NCBI RefSeq assembly: GCF_030269485.1
Contig: NZ_BSTL01000003.1
Coordinates: forward strand, 1 to 64,000
Length of the DNA stretch: 64,000 bases
Source of the DNA: Actinoplanes sp. NBRC 103695
GTDB taxonomy: Bacteria > Actinomycetota > Actinomycetes > Mycobacteriales > Micromonosporaceae
Direction: 5' to 3'
Below, piece after piece: positions 1 to 8,172 of this stretch (position 1 is the first letter of the stretch; every line of letters starts with the position of its first letter). The notes under the pieces are model-generated. The model did no database searches and was not told where the DNA came from. It worked only from the letters and a program-made list of their open reading frames with translations. The position numbers and the translations under genes were made by a program.

Positions 1-575
1 CGCATGATGCCCTTCATGTCGATGCCGTGATGGTCGAGGAACCCCTTGTCCTCGGCGGCCATCACCGCCTCGCTGATGATCGGGTTGATGCTCTGGTACG
101 GCAGCAGGGACCGGTTGGTGTCACCGATGGTGGCCAGCGGCGTCGTGTCGTTGGCCGCGAACAGCTGGGTGACCTGGTCCTCGGCCTTGGGCTCGGTGAG
201 CTGCACATCGTCGAAGAACCAGGTGCCGGCGACCACACCGCCACCGAGCAGGATCACCACGACCGCCGCCAGCGCGGTCAGGATGTTCGCCCGGCGCCGC
301 TTCTTGGCCGCCTTGGTCCGGTCCTTACCCGGCGGCGGCGGACCACCAGGACCTGCCAGATCGTCGTACACCGGCCCGGGCACCGGTCCGGGCGGGACCG
401 CGGCCCTGGCCACCGACGCCGACCCGACCCGGGCCGTGCCCACCGACGCACGCCCACCGACCCGGGCCGACCCGACCGAGGCCGAGCCCACCGAGGCACG
501 GCCACTGTTTCCGCCCACGGAGGCCGAACCACTCACGCCGGCACGGCCGGACTGCGGATCACCGTACGAGTTCAT
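1..575 (-). CDS. Class A penicillin-binding protein (GT51), N-terminal part
   Basis: The first 191 codons of a bifunctional peptidoglycan synthase are present; the gene runs off the left edge. The start is an ATG at 575. Residues 12-58 are a low-complexity cytoplasmic tail made of ASVGSARVG-like repeats, followed by a proline-rich stretch, a lysine/arginine-rich patch (90-97), one transmembrane helix (about 98-118) and the beginning of the transglycosylase domain. The text AAEDKGFLDHHGID matches GT51 motif I, with the catalytic Glu at about residue 175. By family, the protein polymerises glycan strands and cross-links them outside the membrane; the transpeptidase half lies outside the window. 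The repeated Ser/Gly/Arg tail is the odd part and may be a partner-binding or phosphorylated region (inference). Confidence 0.88.
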   Translation of the reverse strand, partial: MNSYGDPQSGRAGVSGSASVGGNSGRASVGSASVGSARVGGRASVGTARVGSASVARAAVPPGPVPGPVYDDLAGPGGPPPPGKDRTKAAKKRRRANILTALAAVVVILLGGGVVAGTWFFDDVQLTEPKAEDQVTQLFAANDTTPLATIGDTNRSLLPYQSINPIISEAVMAAEDKGFLDHHGIDMKGIM

Positions 576-869
576 CGGGCACACCTACCGGTCATCGTGT
601 CGCGCGGGCGAGGCATTGTCGGCACATCGAATCGAAAGGCACGATCGGGGCGACATGATGCCATCTCTCGACCATGTCGGTACCCCCGGTGGCTTTCGCG
701 GCGGCCTCGTCGTGCGGTGGACGGTCGACGACAGGCAGGCCAGGGCCGTCATGAAGCGTCCGAACTGGACCGGATGCCGCCAGCTCGGACCGAGGTCGTT
801 CCGACTCGAGCGGTCGTGACCGGCGCCGTGGCGTGGGCGACGACGCGCCGCAGAGTGTCGAAGGTCTCC

Positions 870-929
870 AACGAGTGCCCGGCCACATTGTCAACGAGTG
901 CCTGGCCACATTGTCCTGGCCACATTGTC
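870..929 (+). repeat. Three direct GGCCACATTGTC repeats
   Basis: GGCCACATTGTC occurs at 881-892, 904-915 and 918-929. The first two copies sit inside a longer 23-bp tandem unit beginning AACGAGTGCC (870-892 and 893-915). The last two copies overlap the proposed -35 and spacer of the methyltransferase promoter, so the array could be a set of operator sites for an unidentified regulator (inference). Confidence 0.75.
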
Positions 930-938
930 TCGTAGAGT
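911..938 (+). promoter_or_regulatory. Putative sigma-70-type promoter of the methyltransferase gene
   Basis: TTGTCC (911-916) and TAGAGT (933-938) are separated by 16 nt, and the proposed start codon lies 32 nt further on. The -35 is part of the second GGCCACATTGTC repeat. Confidence 0.45.
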
Positions 939-970
939 GGACTCCGCGCGACGACCCCGAGAGGATGCGA

Positions 971-1735
971 ATGTCTCTGCAAGCCACTCAGGCCGAGTCG
1001 ACGAGCCGCCGTCGGCGCCACCACGCCGGGCGCACCGCCGAGTCGCACGCCGCGTTCCTGCTGCCTCATCTGCGGCCGGGCATGGCCCTGCTCGATCTCG
1101 GCTGCGGTCCCGGCTCGATCACCGTCGGCCTGGCCGCCGCCGTCGCGCCGGGCGGGACCACCGGCATCGACGTGGATCCCGAGCCCATCGACGGCGTCAC
1201 CGTGGTGGCCGGCGACGCCACCCACCTGCCGTTCCCGGACGACAGCTTCGACGCCATCCACGCCAGTGCGGTGCTCCAGCACGTGCCCGATCCCCTCGCG
1301 GTGCTGCGAGAGGCGCGCCGGGTCGCCCGTCCCGGCGCGGTGATCGGCGTCGTCGACGCCGACTGGGACGGCGAGTTGCTGTACCCGGCGGACGACGTGA
1401 TCCGCCGGTCGATGGAGATCGCCCGAAAGCTGCGGGAGGGCACCAGCCCGTTCGTCGGCAAGCAGCTGCGTCACCTGCTGACCGAGGCGGGTTTCGTTCG
1501 CGCCGAGGGATTCGCCCGGGTGACCCACCACGGCACGGTGGACGAGGTCGCCGGCGTCAGCTCGTTCACCGCGTCACTCTTCCGCTACCCGGCCGCCGTC
1601 GACCGTGCGGTGGCCGAGGGCTGGGCGACGGCGGCGGAGCTCGAGGAGATGAGCCTGGCCTGGACGGCCTGGGGCGAGCAGCCCGGCGCGTTCCTGGCCC
1701 GGTTCTGGTGCGAGGCCGTCGCCTGGGCGGAGTAG
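971..1735 (+). CDS. Class I SAM-dependent methyltransferase
   Basis: A 254-residue cytoplasmic methyltransferase. The SAM-binding motif I reads LLDLGCGPGSITV, followed by an acidic loop (GIDVD), the ATHLPFPDDSFD post-motif and LQHVPDPLAVLREARRVARPGG-like motif, all typical of the Methyltransf_11 / UbiE-like group. GAGG at 961-964 places the start at the ATG at 971 rather than at 965 or upstream. The methyl acceptor is unknown; such proteins act on small molecules or secondary metabolites. The gene stands alone, read away from the penicillin-binding protein gene, behind a promoter loaded with direct repeats, so it is probably controlled by a dedicated regulator that is not in the window. Confidence 0.88.
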   Translation: MSLQATQAESTSRRRRHHAGRTAESHAAFLLPHLRPGMALLDLGCGPGSITVGLAAAVAPGGTTGIDVDPEPIDGVTVVAGDATHLPFPDDSFDAIHASAVLQHVPDPLAVLREARRVARPGAVIGVVDADWDGELLYPADDVIRRSMEIARKLREGTSPFVGKQLRHLLTEAGFVRAEGFARVTHHGTVDEVAGVSSFTASLFRYPAAVDRAVAEGWATAAELEEMSLAWTAWGEQPGAFLARFWCEAVAWAE

Positions 1736-1825
1736 CCCCCTGTCACCACGCGGCGCGCCAGTGATGGACGAGGCCGGTTGACTACCGCGACAACATCGTC
1801 GTCTTCGCCGCCTTGACCCGATGAC

Positions 1826-3289
1826 CTACGGCAGCGGCGCGGCTCGTAGCGCCGACTTGCGGACCTTGTTGGACGCCGTGCGGGGGAGCTCGCCGACGAC
1901 GTCGAGGTAGCGCGGGATCTTGTAGCGGGCCAGCCGCAGCTCCAGGAAGGCCCGGATCTCGGCCGCGTCCACCCGCCTGCCGGGCGCCGGCACGAGGAAG
2001 GCCCGCCCGGTCTCGCCCCAGGTCTCGTCGGGCACGCCGACCACCGCGGCCTCGGCGACCGCCGGATGGTCGAACAGCACCGCCTCCACCTCGGCCGGGT
2101 AGACGTTCTCGCCGCCGGAGATGTACATGTCCTTGATGCGGTCGACGATGCGGTAGTGGCCGTCGGGACCGACGACGGCGACGTCGCCGGAGCGGAACCA
2201 TCCGTCGGTGAAGGCGTCGCGGGTGGCCGCCGGGTCGTTCCAGTAGCCGGGCGTGACGTTGGGCCCGCGCACGAGGACCTCCCCGGGCTCGCCGGGCTCG
2301 GTGTCGCTGAGGTCCGGGCGTACGCATCGCACGTCGGTGAAGAACACGGGAGCGCCCGCCGATCCGGGGTGGCTGACGCTCTCCGGCGCATCGAGGAAGG
2401 TCGCGCCGGGCGCCGTCTCGGTCATGCCGTAGCCCTGGCAGAAGGTCAGCCCGCGCTTTTGATAAAGCTCGATCAAAGCTGAGGGTACGGACGTCCCGCC
2501 GGTCAGCAGCCTGCGGATCGAGCCGAGATCCGCCGTGGGCCAGCGCGGCGAGGCGGCCAGCGCGGCGTACATCGACGTGACGCCGAACATCAGCGTGATC
2601 CGGTGGCGTTCGATGGCGTCCAGGCAGCCGTCGACGTCCCAGCCGGGCATGATGACCGAGCAGCCGCCCTTGAGGAACGTCGGCAGCAGGCACTGGTTGA
2701 GCGTCGCGACGTGGAAGAGCGGCGCGCTGGCCAGGGTCACCTCGTCGCCGGCGACGTCCACGCCGACGAGCAGGTTGTAGGTGTTCCAGACGATGTTGGC
2801 GTGGGTGAGCACCGCGCCTTTGGGCCGCCCGGTGGTGCCGGAGGTGTAGAGGATGCACGCGGGGTCGTCGTCGGCGGTGGCCGGGACGCCGATCGGGGCG
2901 TCGTCGCCGGCCGCGAGCCAGGGTTCGTAGTCGTCGAGGGTCACCGTGACGATCGCCGTCCGGACGACGAACGAGGGCGCGTGGATCAGCAGGCGCGCGC
3001 CGCTGTGCTCCAGCATGTACTCGATCTCGGGGGCGGCGAGCCGGAAGTTGAGCGGGACGAACACGCCGCCCGCCGCGTACGTGGCGAACATGGTCTCGAC
3101 GAAGGCCGGATGATTGGGGCCGAGGTAGGCGACCCGGTCGCCGGGACGCACCCCGGCGGCACGCAAGCGGCTCGCGAGCCGGGCCACCCGGTCGGCGAGC
3201 TGCGCGTAGGTGGTCGCGCGGCCGGCGTACACCAGGGCGGTGCGGTCGGGGGAGATCAGGGCGCGGCGCGCCGGCCAGGTCCCGAGCAT
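1826..3289 (-). CDS. Acyl-CoA synthetase (AMP-forming, class I adenylate-forming enzyme)
   Basis: A 487-residue ligase that would activate a carboxylic acid to its CoA thioester with ATP. Visible family motifs are the P-loop-like YTSGTTGRPKGAVLTH, the YGMTE motif, the WFRSGDVAVVG hinge region, the RIKDMYISGGENVYPAEVE motif and the C-terminal lysine region PRTASNKVRKSALR. The start is ATG at 3289, directly after the stop of the MaoC gene (TGACCATG), so translation is likely coupled. It is the last gene of a four-gene set with a MaoC hydratase, an amidohydrolase and an SDR, next to a Liv-type importer. Together they suggest uptake and CoA-dependent breakdown of an organic acid; the substrate cannot be read from the sequence. 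Confidence 0.92.
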   Translation of the reverse strand: MLGTWPARRALISPDRTALVYAGRATTYAQLADRVARLASRLRAAGVRPGDRVAYLGPNHPAFVETMFATYAAGGVFVPLNFRLAAPEIEYMLEHSGARLLIHAPSFVVRTAIVTVTLDDYEPWLAAGDDAPIGVPATADDDPACILYTSGTTGRPKGAVLTHANIVWNTYNLLVGVDVAGDEVTLASAPLFHVATLNQCLLPTFLKGGCSVIMPGWDVDGCLDAIERHRITLMFGVTSMYAALAASPRWPTADLGSIRRLLTGGTSVPSALIELYQKRGLTFCQGYGMTETAPGATFLDAPESVSHPGSAGAPVFFTDVRCVRPDLSDTEPGEPGEVLVRGPNVTPGYWNDPAATRDAFTDGWFRSGDVAVVGPDGHYRIVDRIKDMYISGGENVYPAEVEAVLFDHPAVAEAAVVGVPDETWGETGRAFLVPAPGRRVDAAEIRAFLELRLARYKIPRYLDVVGELPRTASNKVRKSALRAAPLP

Positions 3290-3291
3290 GG

Positions 3292-3747
3292 TCAGGCGTA
3301 CTGGCGGAAGACGGCGCGGGCGACGCAGGCCGGCTTGTCGGCGCCGTCGATCTCGACGGTGAAGTCGAGGGCCAGCTGCACGCCGTTGCCGGACACCTCC
3401 TCGACGCCGGCCACGGTGCCGGCCAGCCGGATCTTGGCGCCGACCCGCACCGGGCCGGGGAAGCGGACCCGGTCGAGGCCGTAGTTGATGCCCATCCGGA
3501 CGCCGCGGATCTCGAGGAGCTCCTGGAACAGCGGGATGACAAGGGACAGGGTGAGGTAGCCGTGGGCGATCGTGCCCCGGAACGGTCCCGCGGCGGCCCG
3601 GTCGGCGTCGACGTGGATCCACTGGTGGTCGCCGGTGGCGTCGGCGAACGTGTTCACCCGGTCCTGGGTGATCTCCAGCCACGAGCTGTGGCCGAGGTCG
3701 CGTCCGGTCAGAGCCTTGAGCTCGTCGAGTCCGGTGACGGTGATCAT
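3292..3747 (-). CDS. MaoC-family (R)-specific enoyl-CoA hydratase-like protein
   Basis: A 151-residue single hot-dog-fold protein. FADATGDHQWIHVD carries the Asp/His catalytic pair of R-hydratases (family pattern YAxxSGDxNPIH), followed by GPFRGTIAHGYLTLSL, another conserved block. It should hydrate an enoyl-CoA, here presumably the CoA ester made by the neighbouring synthetase. The start is ATG at 3747, preceded by AAGGAG at a spacing of 8, and overlaps the stop of the amidohydrolase gene by 4 nt (ATGA). The gap to the downstream synthetase gene is 2 nt. It is part of a tightly coupled catabolic operon. Confidence 0.9.
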   Translation of the reverse strand: MITVTGLDELKALTGRDLGHSSWLEITQDRVNTFADATGDHQWIHVDADRAAAGPFRGTIAHGYLTLSLVIPLFQELLEIRGVRMGINYGLDRVRFPGPVRVGAKIRLAGTVAGVEEVSGNGVQLALDFTVEIDGADKPACVARAVFRQYA

Positions 3748-4631
3748 GGGCGGGACTCCTTGTCGGTGGTGAGGCCGAGCAGCCGGGCGGCGTTGTCCTT
3801 GAGGATCTTCGGGCGTACGTCGGGCTTGATGTCCAGATCGGCGAAGTCGGCCAGCCATCGGTCCGGGGTGAGGACCGGGTAGTCGGAGCCGAACAGCACC
3901 TTGTCGCGCAGCAGGGTGTTGGCGTAGCGGACGAGTTGCGGCGGGAAGTACCTGGGCGACCAGCCGGAGAGGTCGATGTGGACGGACGGCTTGTGCGTGG
4001 CCACCGCCAGCGCCTCGTCCTGCCACGGGAACGAGGGGTGGGCGAGGATGATCCGCAGATCCGGGAAGGTCGCCGCGACGTCGTCGACGAGCATCGGGTT
4101 GGAGTACCGCAGGCGGATGCCCCCGCCACCGGGCACCCCGGCGCCGATCCCCGTCTGTCCGGTGTGGAACAACGCGGGGACGCCGAGCTCCTCGATCGCC
4201 TCGTACAGCGGGAAAGCCATCGGGTCGTCCGGAGCGAAACCCTGGAGGCTGGGGTGGAATTTGAAGCCGCGCACCCCGTGTGCCTCGACCAGCCGCCGTG
4301 CCTCGCGCACCCCGGCCCGGCCCTTGTGCGGGTCGATGCCGGCGAACGGGATCAGCACGTCCGGGTGGCGGGCGCAGTCCTCGGCGATCTCCTCGTTGGG
4401 AATCCGCGGGTGCCCGGTGGCGTGCTCGGCGTCGACGGTGAAGACCACGGCGGCCATCCGGCGCTCGCGGTAATACGCCGCGGTCTCGTCGATTCCGGGC
4501 TGCCGTGGCGCTCCCGACCTGAAGTACGCCCCGGAGGCGGCGAGCAGCTCGGGGCTCAGCGAGCCGCGCCCGTCGCGCCCGATCTCGGCGTGGGTGTGCA
4601 CGTCGATCGCGGTCAGTTTCTCGACGTCCAC
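3744..4631 (-). CDS. Amidohydrolase 2 family metal-dependent hydrolase
   Basis: A 295-residue TIM-barrel protein of the PF04909 type. The N-terminal AIDVHTHAE carries the HxH metal ligands, and further conserved elements are GFKFHPSLQG, ALFHTGQTG, IILAHPSFPW and LFGSDYPV, the last giving the metal-binding Asp. Members hydrolyse or decarboxylate cyclic and aromatic acids. The start is GTG at 4631, one nucleotide after the stop of the SDR gene. Its position between an SDR and a MaoC hydratase suggests it processes an intermediate of the same pathway, possibly a ring-derived acid (inference). Confidence 0.88.
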   Translation of the reverse strand: MDVEKLTAIDVHTHAEIGRDGRGSLSPELLAASGAYFRSGAPRQPGIDETAAYYRERRMAAVVFTVDAEHATGHPRIPNEEIAEDCARHPDVLIPFAGIDPHKGRAGVREARRLVEAHGVRGFKFHPSLQGFAPDDPMAFPLYEAIEELGVPALFHTGQTGIGAGVPGGGGIRLRYSNPMLVDDVAATFPDLRIILAHPSFPWQDEALAVATHKPSVHIDLSGWSPRYFPPQLVRYANTLLRDKVLFGSDYPVLTPDRWLADFADLDIKPDVRPKILKDNAARLLGLTTDKESRP

Positions 4632-4632
4632 G

Positions 4633-5529
4633 TCACACCGCCGGGATTCCGTACGTCTCGGGCTCGGCGCCCACCCCGGACGGCCAGGCGGCGGCGATCG
4701 CCTCGGCGGTCCAGCCTCCGTCGGCGAAGGCGACCGTCTTCTCGGCCGGGTGCGACCACAGCGCGAGCCGGTCGCCGCCGACGCCGATCGCCTGGCCGGT
4801 GATGTCCGCCGCCGCGTCCGACGCCAGGAACGTGATCAGCCCGGTGACGTCCTCGACGGTGCCGAGTCCCGCGTCGCGCCGCAGCCGCGCCGGCAGCGGC
4901 TGCCCGGTGCGTTCGGCCTCCTCGATCAGCGGCGCGAACGCGGGGATGGTCCGGGTCATCTCGGTGGCGGCGACCGGCACGACGGCGTTCACGGTGATCC
5001 GCGACCGGGCCAGCTCCATCGCCCAGGTGCGGGCCATGGCGGCGATCCCGGCCTTGGCCGCCGCATAGTTGGTCTGCCCGAAGTTGCCGCGCTGCCCGGC
5101 CGGTGAGCCGACCAGGATCAGCCGGCCGCCGTCGCCCTGCTCGCGCATCCGCACGGCCGCGGCCCGCGCGCAGGTGAACGTGCCGCGCAGATGCACCCGC
5201 ACCACCGCGTCGAAGTCGTCGTCGGTCATCTTCCACAGCACCCGGTCGCGCAGGATGCCCGCGTTGGTGATCAAGACATCGATCCTGGTGTACGCGCGGA
5301 CCGCGGTCTCGACGAGCAGTTCGGCGGTCTCTGTCCCGCCCACCTCGGCGGCGACCCCGGTGGCCGCGCCGCCGTCCTTGGCGATCGCCTCGACCGCGGC
5401 GTCCACGGCGCCGGGGTCGAGGTCGTTGACGACGACGGAGGCGCCGGCGGCCGCCAGGGCGCGGGCATAGCCCAGTCCGAGGCCGCGTCCGCTCCCGGTG
5501 ACGACGGCGACCTTCCCGTGCAGATCCAT
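4633..5529 (-). CDS. Short-chain dehydrogenase/reductase
   Basis: A 298-residue NAD(P)-dependent oxidoreductase of the classical SDR fold. It shows TGSGRGLG (cofactor loop), an NAG motif, a catalytic Ser in VGSPAG and the YAAAK active site. Its length and the C-terminal extension after the Rossmann domain (residues about 245-298) resemble the SDR domain of peroxisomal multifunctional-enzyme-type 3-hydroxyacyl-CoA dehydrogenases, which fits its MaoC neighbour. The start is ATG at 5529 with AGGAG at a good spacing. It is the first gene of the catabolic set, and a perfect palindrome lies about 30 nt upstream, so this is probably the start of a regulated operon separate from the liv genes. Confidence 0.9.
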   Translation of the reverse strand: MDLHGKVAVVTGSGRGLGLGYARALAAAGASVVVNDLDPGAVDAAVEAIAKDGGAATGVAAEVGGTETAELLVETAVRAYTRIDVLITNAGILRDRVLWKMTDDDFDAVVRVHLRGTFTCARAAAVRMREQGDGGRLILVGSPAGQRGNFGQTNYAAAKAGIAAMARTWAMELARSRITVNAVVPVAATEMTRTIPAFAPLIEEAERTGQPLPARLRRDAGLGTVEDVTGLITFLASDAAADITGQAIGVGGDRLALWSHPAEKTVAFADGGWTAEAIAAAWPSGVGAEPETYGIPAV

Positions 5530-5560
5530 GAGCTCTCCTGATCTCCCGCCGGCGCGGGAA

Positions 5561-5586
5561 AGAACGTTCGTTCTCTTCTATGAACG
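5561..5586. promoter_or_regulatory. Palindromic operator candidate upstream of the SDR operon
   Basis: AGAACGTTCGTTCT (5561-5574) is an inverted repeat with 6-bp arms AGAACG/CGTTCT. The right arm pairs again with GAACG at 5582-5586, so two palindromes share one arm. Size and position, about 32-57 nt before the SDR start, fit a TetR- or GntR-type operator. No such regulator lies nearby apart from the PaaX homologue. Confidence 0.5.
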
Positions 5587-5595
5587 GGCGGGTCG

Positions 5596-6377
5596 TCAGC
5601 GGGCGAGGTCGAAGGGCGCGGGTAGGGGCTCGGCCGGTAGTGCACATACGAGTGGGACGGCAGGCCCGGCGGCCACCGGCCGGACGTGACGCGCCGTTCG
5701 AGCGTGCCCAGCGCGGCCGGCATCTCGTCGTCGGTGAACGTGCGGTGCCCGGCCCGGTCGACGAAGGCCTGCCGCAGCTGCCCGAGCCGGCCCGCCCGGG
5801 CGGCCGTGTCCCGGTAGGCCGCCCGCACCTGGACCGGCACGAGCTCGTCGCCGGTGGTGTGGATGGTCATCAGCGGCTTGTCGAGGCGCCCGGTGAACGA
5901 GATGTTGCGCGCCATGAAGGCGACGGCCCGGCGGTCGGCGGAGATCCGAGGCGCGGCGGCCAGTGCGGCGAGGTCCCGCTCGACGGTCACGCCGGCCTCG
6001 CGGTACAGCGCCAGGACCTCGTCGCGCTCGGCCGAGCGGGCCAGCATGCGCCGGTAGTCGACGCCCGTGTTCCACGACATGTTCCCGCCCGAGCGGCTCT
6101 CCGCCTCCTGTCGCCACGACAGTCCTACATAGACGGTCGTGCCGATCGCGCCGGGGGAGATGTTGTGCAGCGCCGCGGCGAGGGCCGTGCGCGCCCGTCC
6201 GAGCGGGGTGGCCTGGGCCGCGCCGAGCGCCGCCGACAGCGTGGCGATCGACGCGGCCGCCGTCGCCTGGTCGGGCAGCCGGACCAGCGGCACCGTGGAA
6301 CCCGGCAGCAGCAGGGTGCGCAGCGCGAAGAGCGGGTCGAGCGTGCTGGCCGGCGCCATGGCGAGGAGGAGCTTCAT
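5596..6377 (-). pseudogene. Truncated, probably frameshifted alpha/beta-hydrolase
   Basis: The reading frame from ATG 6377 matches only the C-terminal two thirds of a secreted-type alpha/beta hydrolase: LDPLFALRTLLLPGS near the start, GGNMSWNTGVDYRRML in the middle, then PLMTIHTTGDELVP (acid residue) and FVDRAGHRTFTDDEM (catalytic His). The N-terminal part that should hold the GxSxG nucleophile is missing; the upstream DNA encodes the LivM permease, whose stop overlaps this start by 4 nt. Near 5614 the frame runs on without a stop deep into the SDR gene (to 5271). One extra C in the CCC run there would restore a natural-looking end, PRPFDLAR, with a stop at 5596. I therefore read it as a decayed gene; a sequencing error could explain the frameshift but not the missing N-terminus. 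Confidence 0.65.
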
Positions 6378-7315
6378 GGCCTGCGTTCCTTCACGAGGCG
6401 GTCGGTCACGGCGGGGACGATGCCGCGGGGGAGGTACAGCACGGTGACGACGAGCAGCAGGGCGTAGACGGCGTACGACAGCACGCTCGGCGCGTAGCCG
6501 GGCATGCCGGGCTGGGTGCCGAGCGTGTTGAGCGCCTGGACCAGCAGCACGATGACGGTGGCGCCGACCACCGGGCCGGCGATCGTGCCGAGCCCGCCGA
6601 CGACCGCCATCACCACGAACTCGATGGACAGCAGCACCGGGAACGAGCCCGGCGACAGGTAGCCGAGGTAGAACGCGTAGACGCCACCGGCCAGCCCGGC
6701 GAACGCCGCCGACAGGGCGAACACGGTCAGCCGGTAGCGGCCGATCGCCACGCCACCGGCCGCCGCCGCGATCTCGCTGGTCGCGGCGGCACGCAGCCCG
6801 CGCCCGGCCCGGGAGGCGACGATGTTGCGGGAGATCACCAGCACCACCGCGAGCACGGCCCAGGACAGGTACGCGTACCCGAGGTCGCCGCCGACCGGGA
6901 GGGTGGGTATGCCCTGCAGACCGATGGCGCCGCCCGCCCAGTCGCCGCGCCCGAGCAGGGACAGCAGGATCAGCTGCATGGCCAGCGTGGCGAAGGCCAG
7001 GTGGTGCCCGCGCAGCCGCAGCAGGGGAGCGCCGAGCAGCACCGCCGCCACGGCCGCGACCACCGGCGCCGCGAGCAGTCCTGCCAGGGTCGGCACGCCG
7101 TGCACGGTGAGCAGGCCGGCCGCGTACCCGCCGATCGCGTAGAAGGAGGCCTGCCCGAGCGAGACCTGACCGGCGTACCCCATCAGCATCGACACCCCGG
7201 CGGTGACGGTCGCGGCCAGCCCGAGCAGCACGAAGGTCCCGAGATGCCGTTCCGGCAGGAGCGGCGGCAGGGCGAGCGTGACGACCACGGCGGCGACGAG
7301 CAACCAGCGGTTCAT
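6374..7315 (-). CDS. livM: Branched-chain amino acid-type ABC transporter permease LivM
   Basis: A 313-residue integral membrane protein with about nine hydrophobic segments. The GYAGQVSLGQASFYAIGGYAAG block and the MAVVGGLGTIAGPVVGA block are hallmarks of LivM permeases. It forms the translocation channel together with LivH. Its start overlaps the livH stop by 4 nt, and its own stop overlaps the truncated hydrolase start. It is the last intact gene of a five-gene importer operon. Liv-type transporters carry branched-chain amino acids but also aromatic acids, amides and urea, and the neighbourhood here argues for an organic acid. Confidence 0.95.
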   Translation of the reverse strand: MNRWLLVAAVVVTLALPPLLPERHLGTFVLLGLAATVTAGVSMLMGYAGQVSLGQASFYAIGGYAAGLLTVHGVPTLAGLLAAPVVAAVAAVLLGAPLLRLRGHHLAFATLAMQLILLSLLGRGDWAGGAIGLQGIPTLPVGGDLGYAYLSWAVLAVVLVISRNIVASRAGRGLRAAATSEIAAAAGGVAIGRYRLTVFALSAAFAGLAGGVYAFYLGYLSPGSFPVLLSIEFVVMAVVGGLGTIAGPVVGATVIVLLVQALNTLGTQPGMPGYAPSVLSYAVYALLLVVTVLYLPRGIVPAVTDRLVKERRP

Positions 7316-8172
7316 CGGGCCGGCTCCGGGACCGCGCCGCGCCGGGAGGCCTGCACGATCATCACGGCGAGCATGAGGACCAGAGCCACCTCCAACTGGT
7401 ACGCGCTGCCCCCGTACCCGGCGATCAGGGTTTGGGCGACGCCGAGCAGGAGGCCGCCGCCGAGCGCGACCACCGGCCGGGTCAGGCCGCCGAGGATCGC
7501 GGCCGCGAATCCGTTGACCAGCAGTGTCACGTCGCTGTCGAAGGTCACCTGCTGCACCGGCGTGGTCAGGACTCCGGCGAGGCCGCCGAGCGCGCCGCCC
7601 AGCGCGAACGCGAGCAGGCCCATCCGCCGCACGTCGATGCCCACGACCAGTGCCGCGTAGGGGTTGGAGGCGCAGGCGGACAGCGCCTTGCCCACGTCGG
7701 TGCGGGCGAAGAACGCGGCCATGGCCAGGAACACCGGCACGGTCACGGCGAGGATCAGCAGGTAGTGGGCCTGCAGCCGGGCGCCGCCGACCACTGCCAC
7801 GCCGGGCACTCCGGCGAACGACCGCGGCTGGTCACCCCAGATCACGATCTCGATCGCGTACGCGAAGATGCCGAGCCCCAGCGTGATGATCAGCGACGTG
7901 CCGGGCGTGGTGCCGGGACGGCCGATCGCGACGAGGCCCACGAGCAGCCCGGCGAGCGCGGCGGTCAGCACCCCGGTGAGTTCGGCGAACCCGTGCGGCA
8001 GCCCGGCCGCGAGCAGCGACGAGGTGAGCATGGCGGCGACGACGGCGAAGGCGCCCTGCGCGAAGTTGACCACCCGGGTGACCCGGTGGATGGCCACCAG
8101 GCCGCTGGCGACGAGCGCGTACCCGGCGCCGATGCCGAGGCCGGTCAGCAGGTACCCGAGGAAGTCGCTCAC
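7312..8172 (-). CDS. livH: Branched-chain amino acid-type ABC transporter permease LivH
   Basis: A 286-residue permease with the LivH signature VVNFAQGAFAVVAAML near the N-terminus and the AAILGGLTRPVVALGGGLLLG block near the C-terminus. It pairs with LivM in the inner membrane. The gene overlaps livF upstream and livM downstream by 4 nt each, so all three are translationally coupled. Confidence 0.95.
   Translation of the reverse strand: MSDFLGYLLTGLGIGAGYALVASGLVAIHRVTRVVNFAQGAFAVVAAMLTSSLLAAGLPHGFAELTGVLTAALAGLLVGLVAIGRPGTTPGTSLIITLGLGIFAYAIEIVIWGDQPRSFAGVPGVAVVGGARLQAHYLLILAVTVPVFLAMAAFFARTDVGKALSACASNPYAALVVGIDVRRMGLLAFALGGALGGLAGVLTTPVQQVTFDSDVTLLVNGFAAAILGGLTRPVVALGGGLLLGVAQTLIAGYGGSAYQLEVALVLMLAVMIVQASRRGAVPEPAR

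Larger units (their letters stand above)
576..970. other. Divergent intergenic region, 395 bp
   Basis: No convincing gene lies between the penicillin-binding protein and the methyltransferase gene. The right end (870-938) holds the direct repeats and promoter listed separately; the remainder shows nothing I can name. Confidence 0.6.

Noticed and set aside
27..935. Plus-strand open frames opposite the penicillin-binding protein
   Set aside because: Their composition is Arg/His/Pro-rich shadow text, and the minus strand has a clear GT51 protein.
5271..5595. Extension of the hydrolase reading frame into the SDR gene
   Set aside because: It would overlap the well-conserved SDR by about 260 nt in another frame and gives text unlike any hydrolase; a frameshift near 5614 explains it better.
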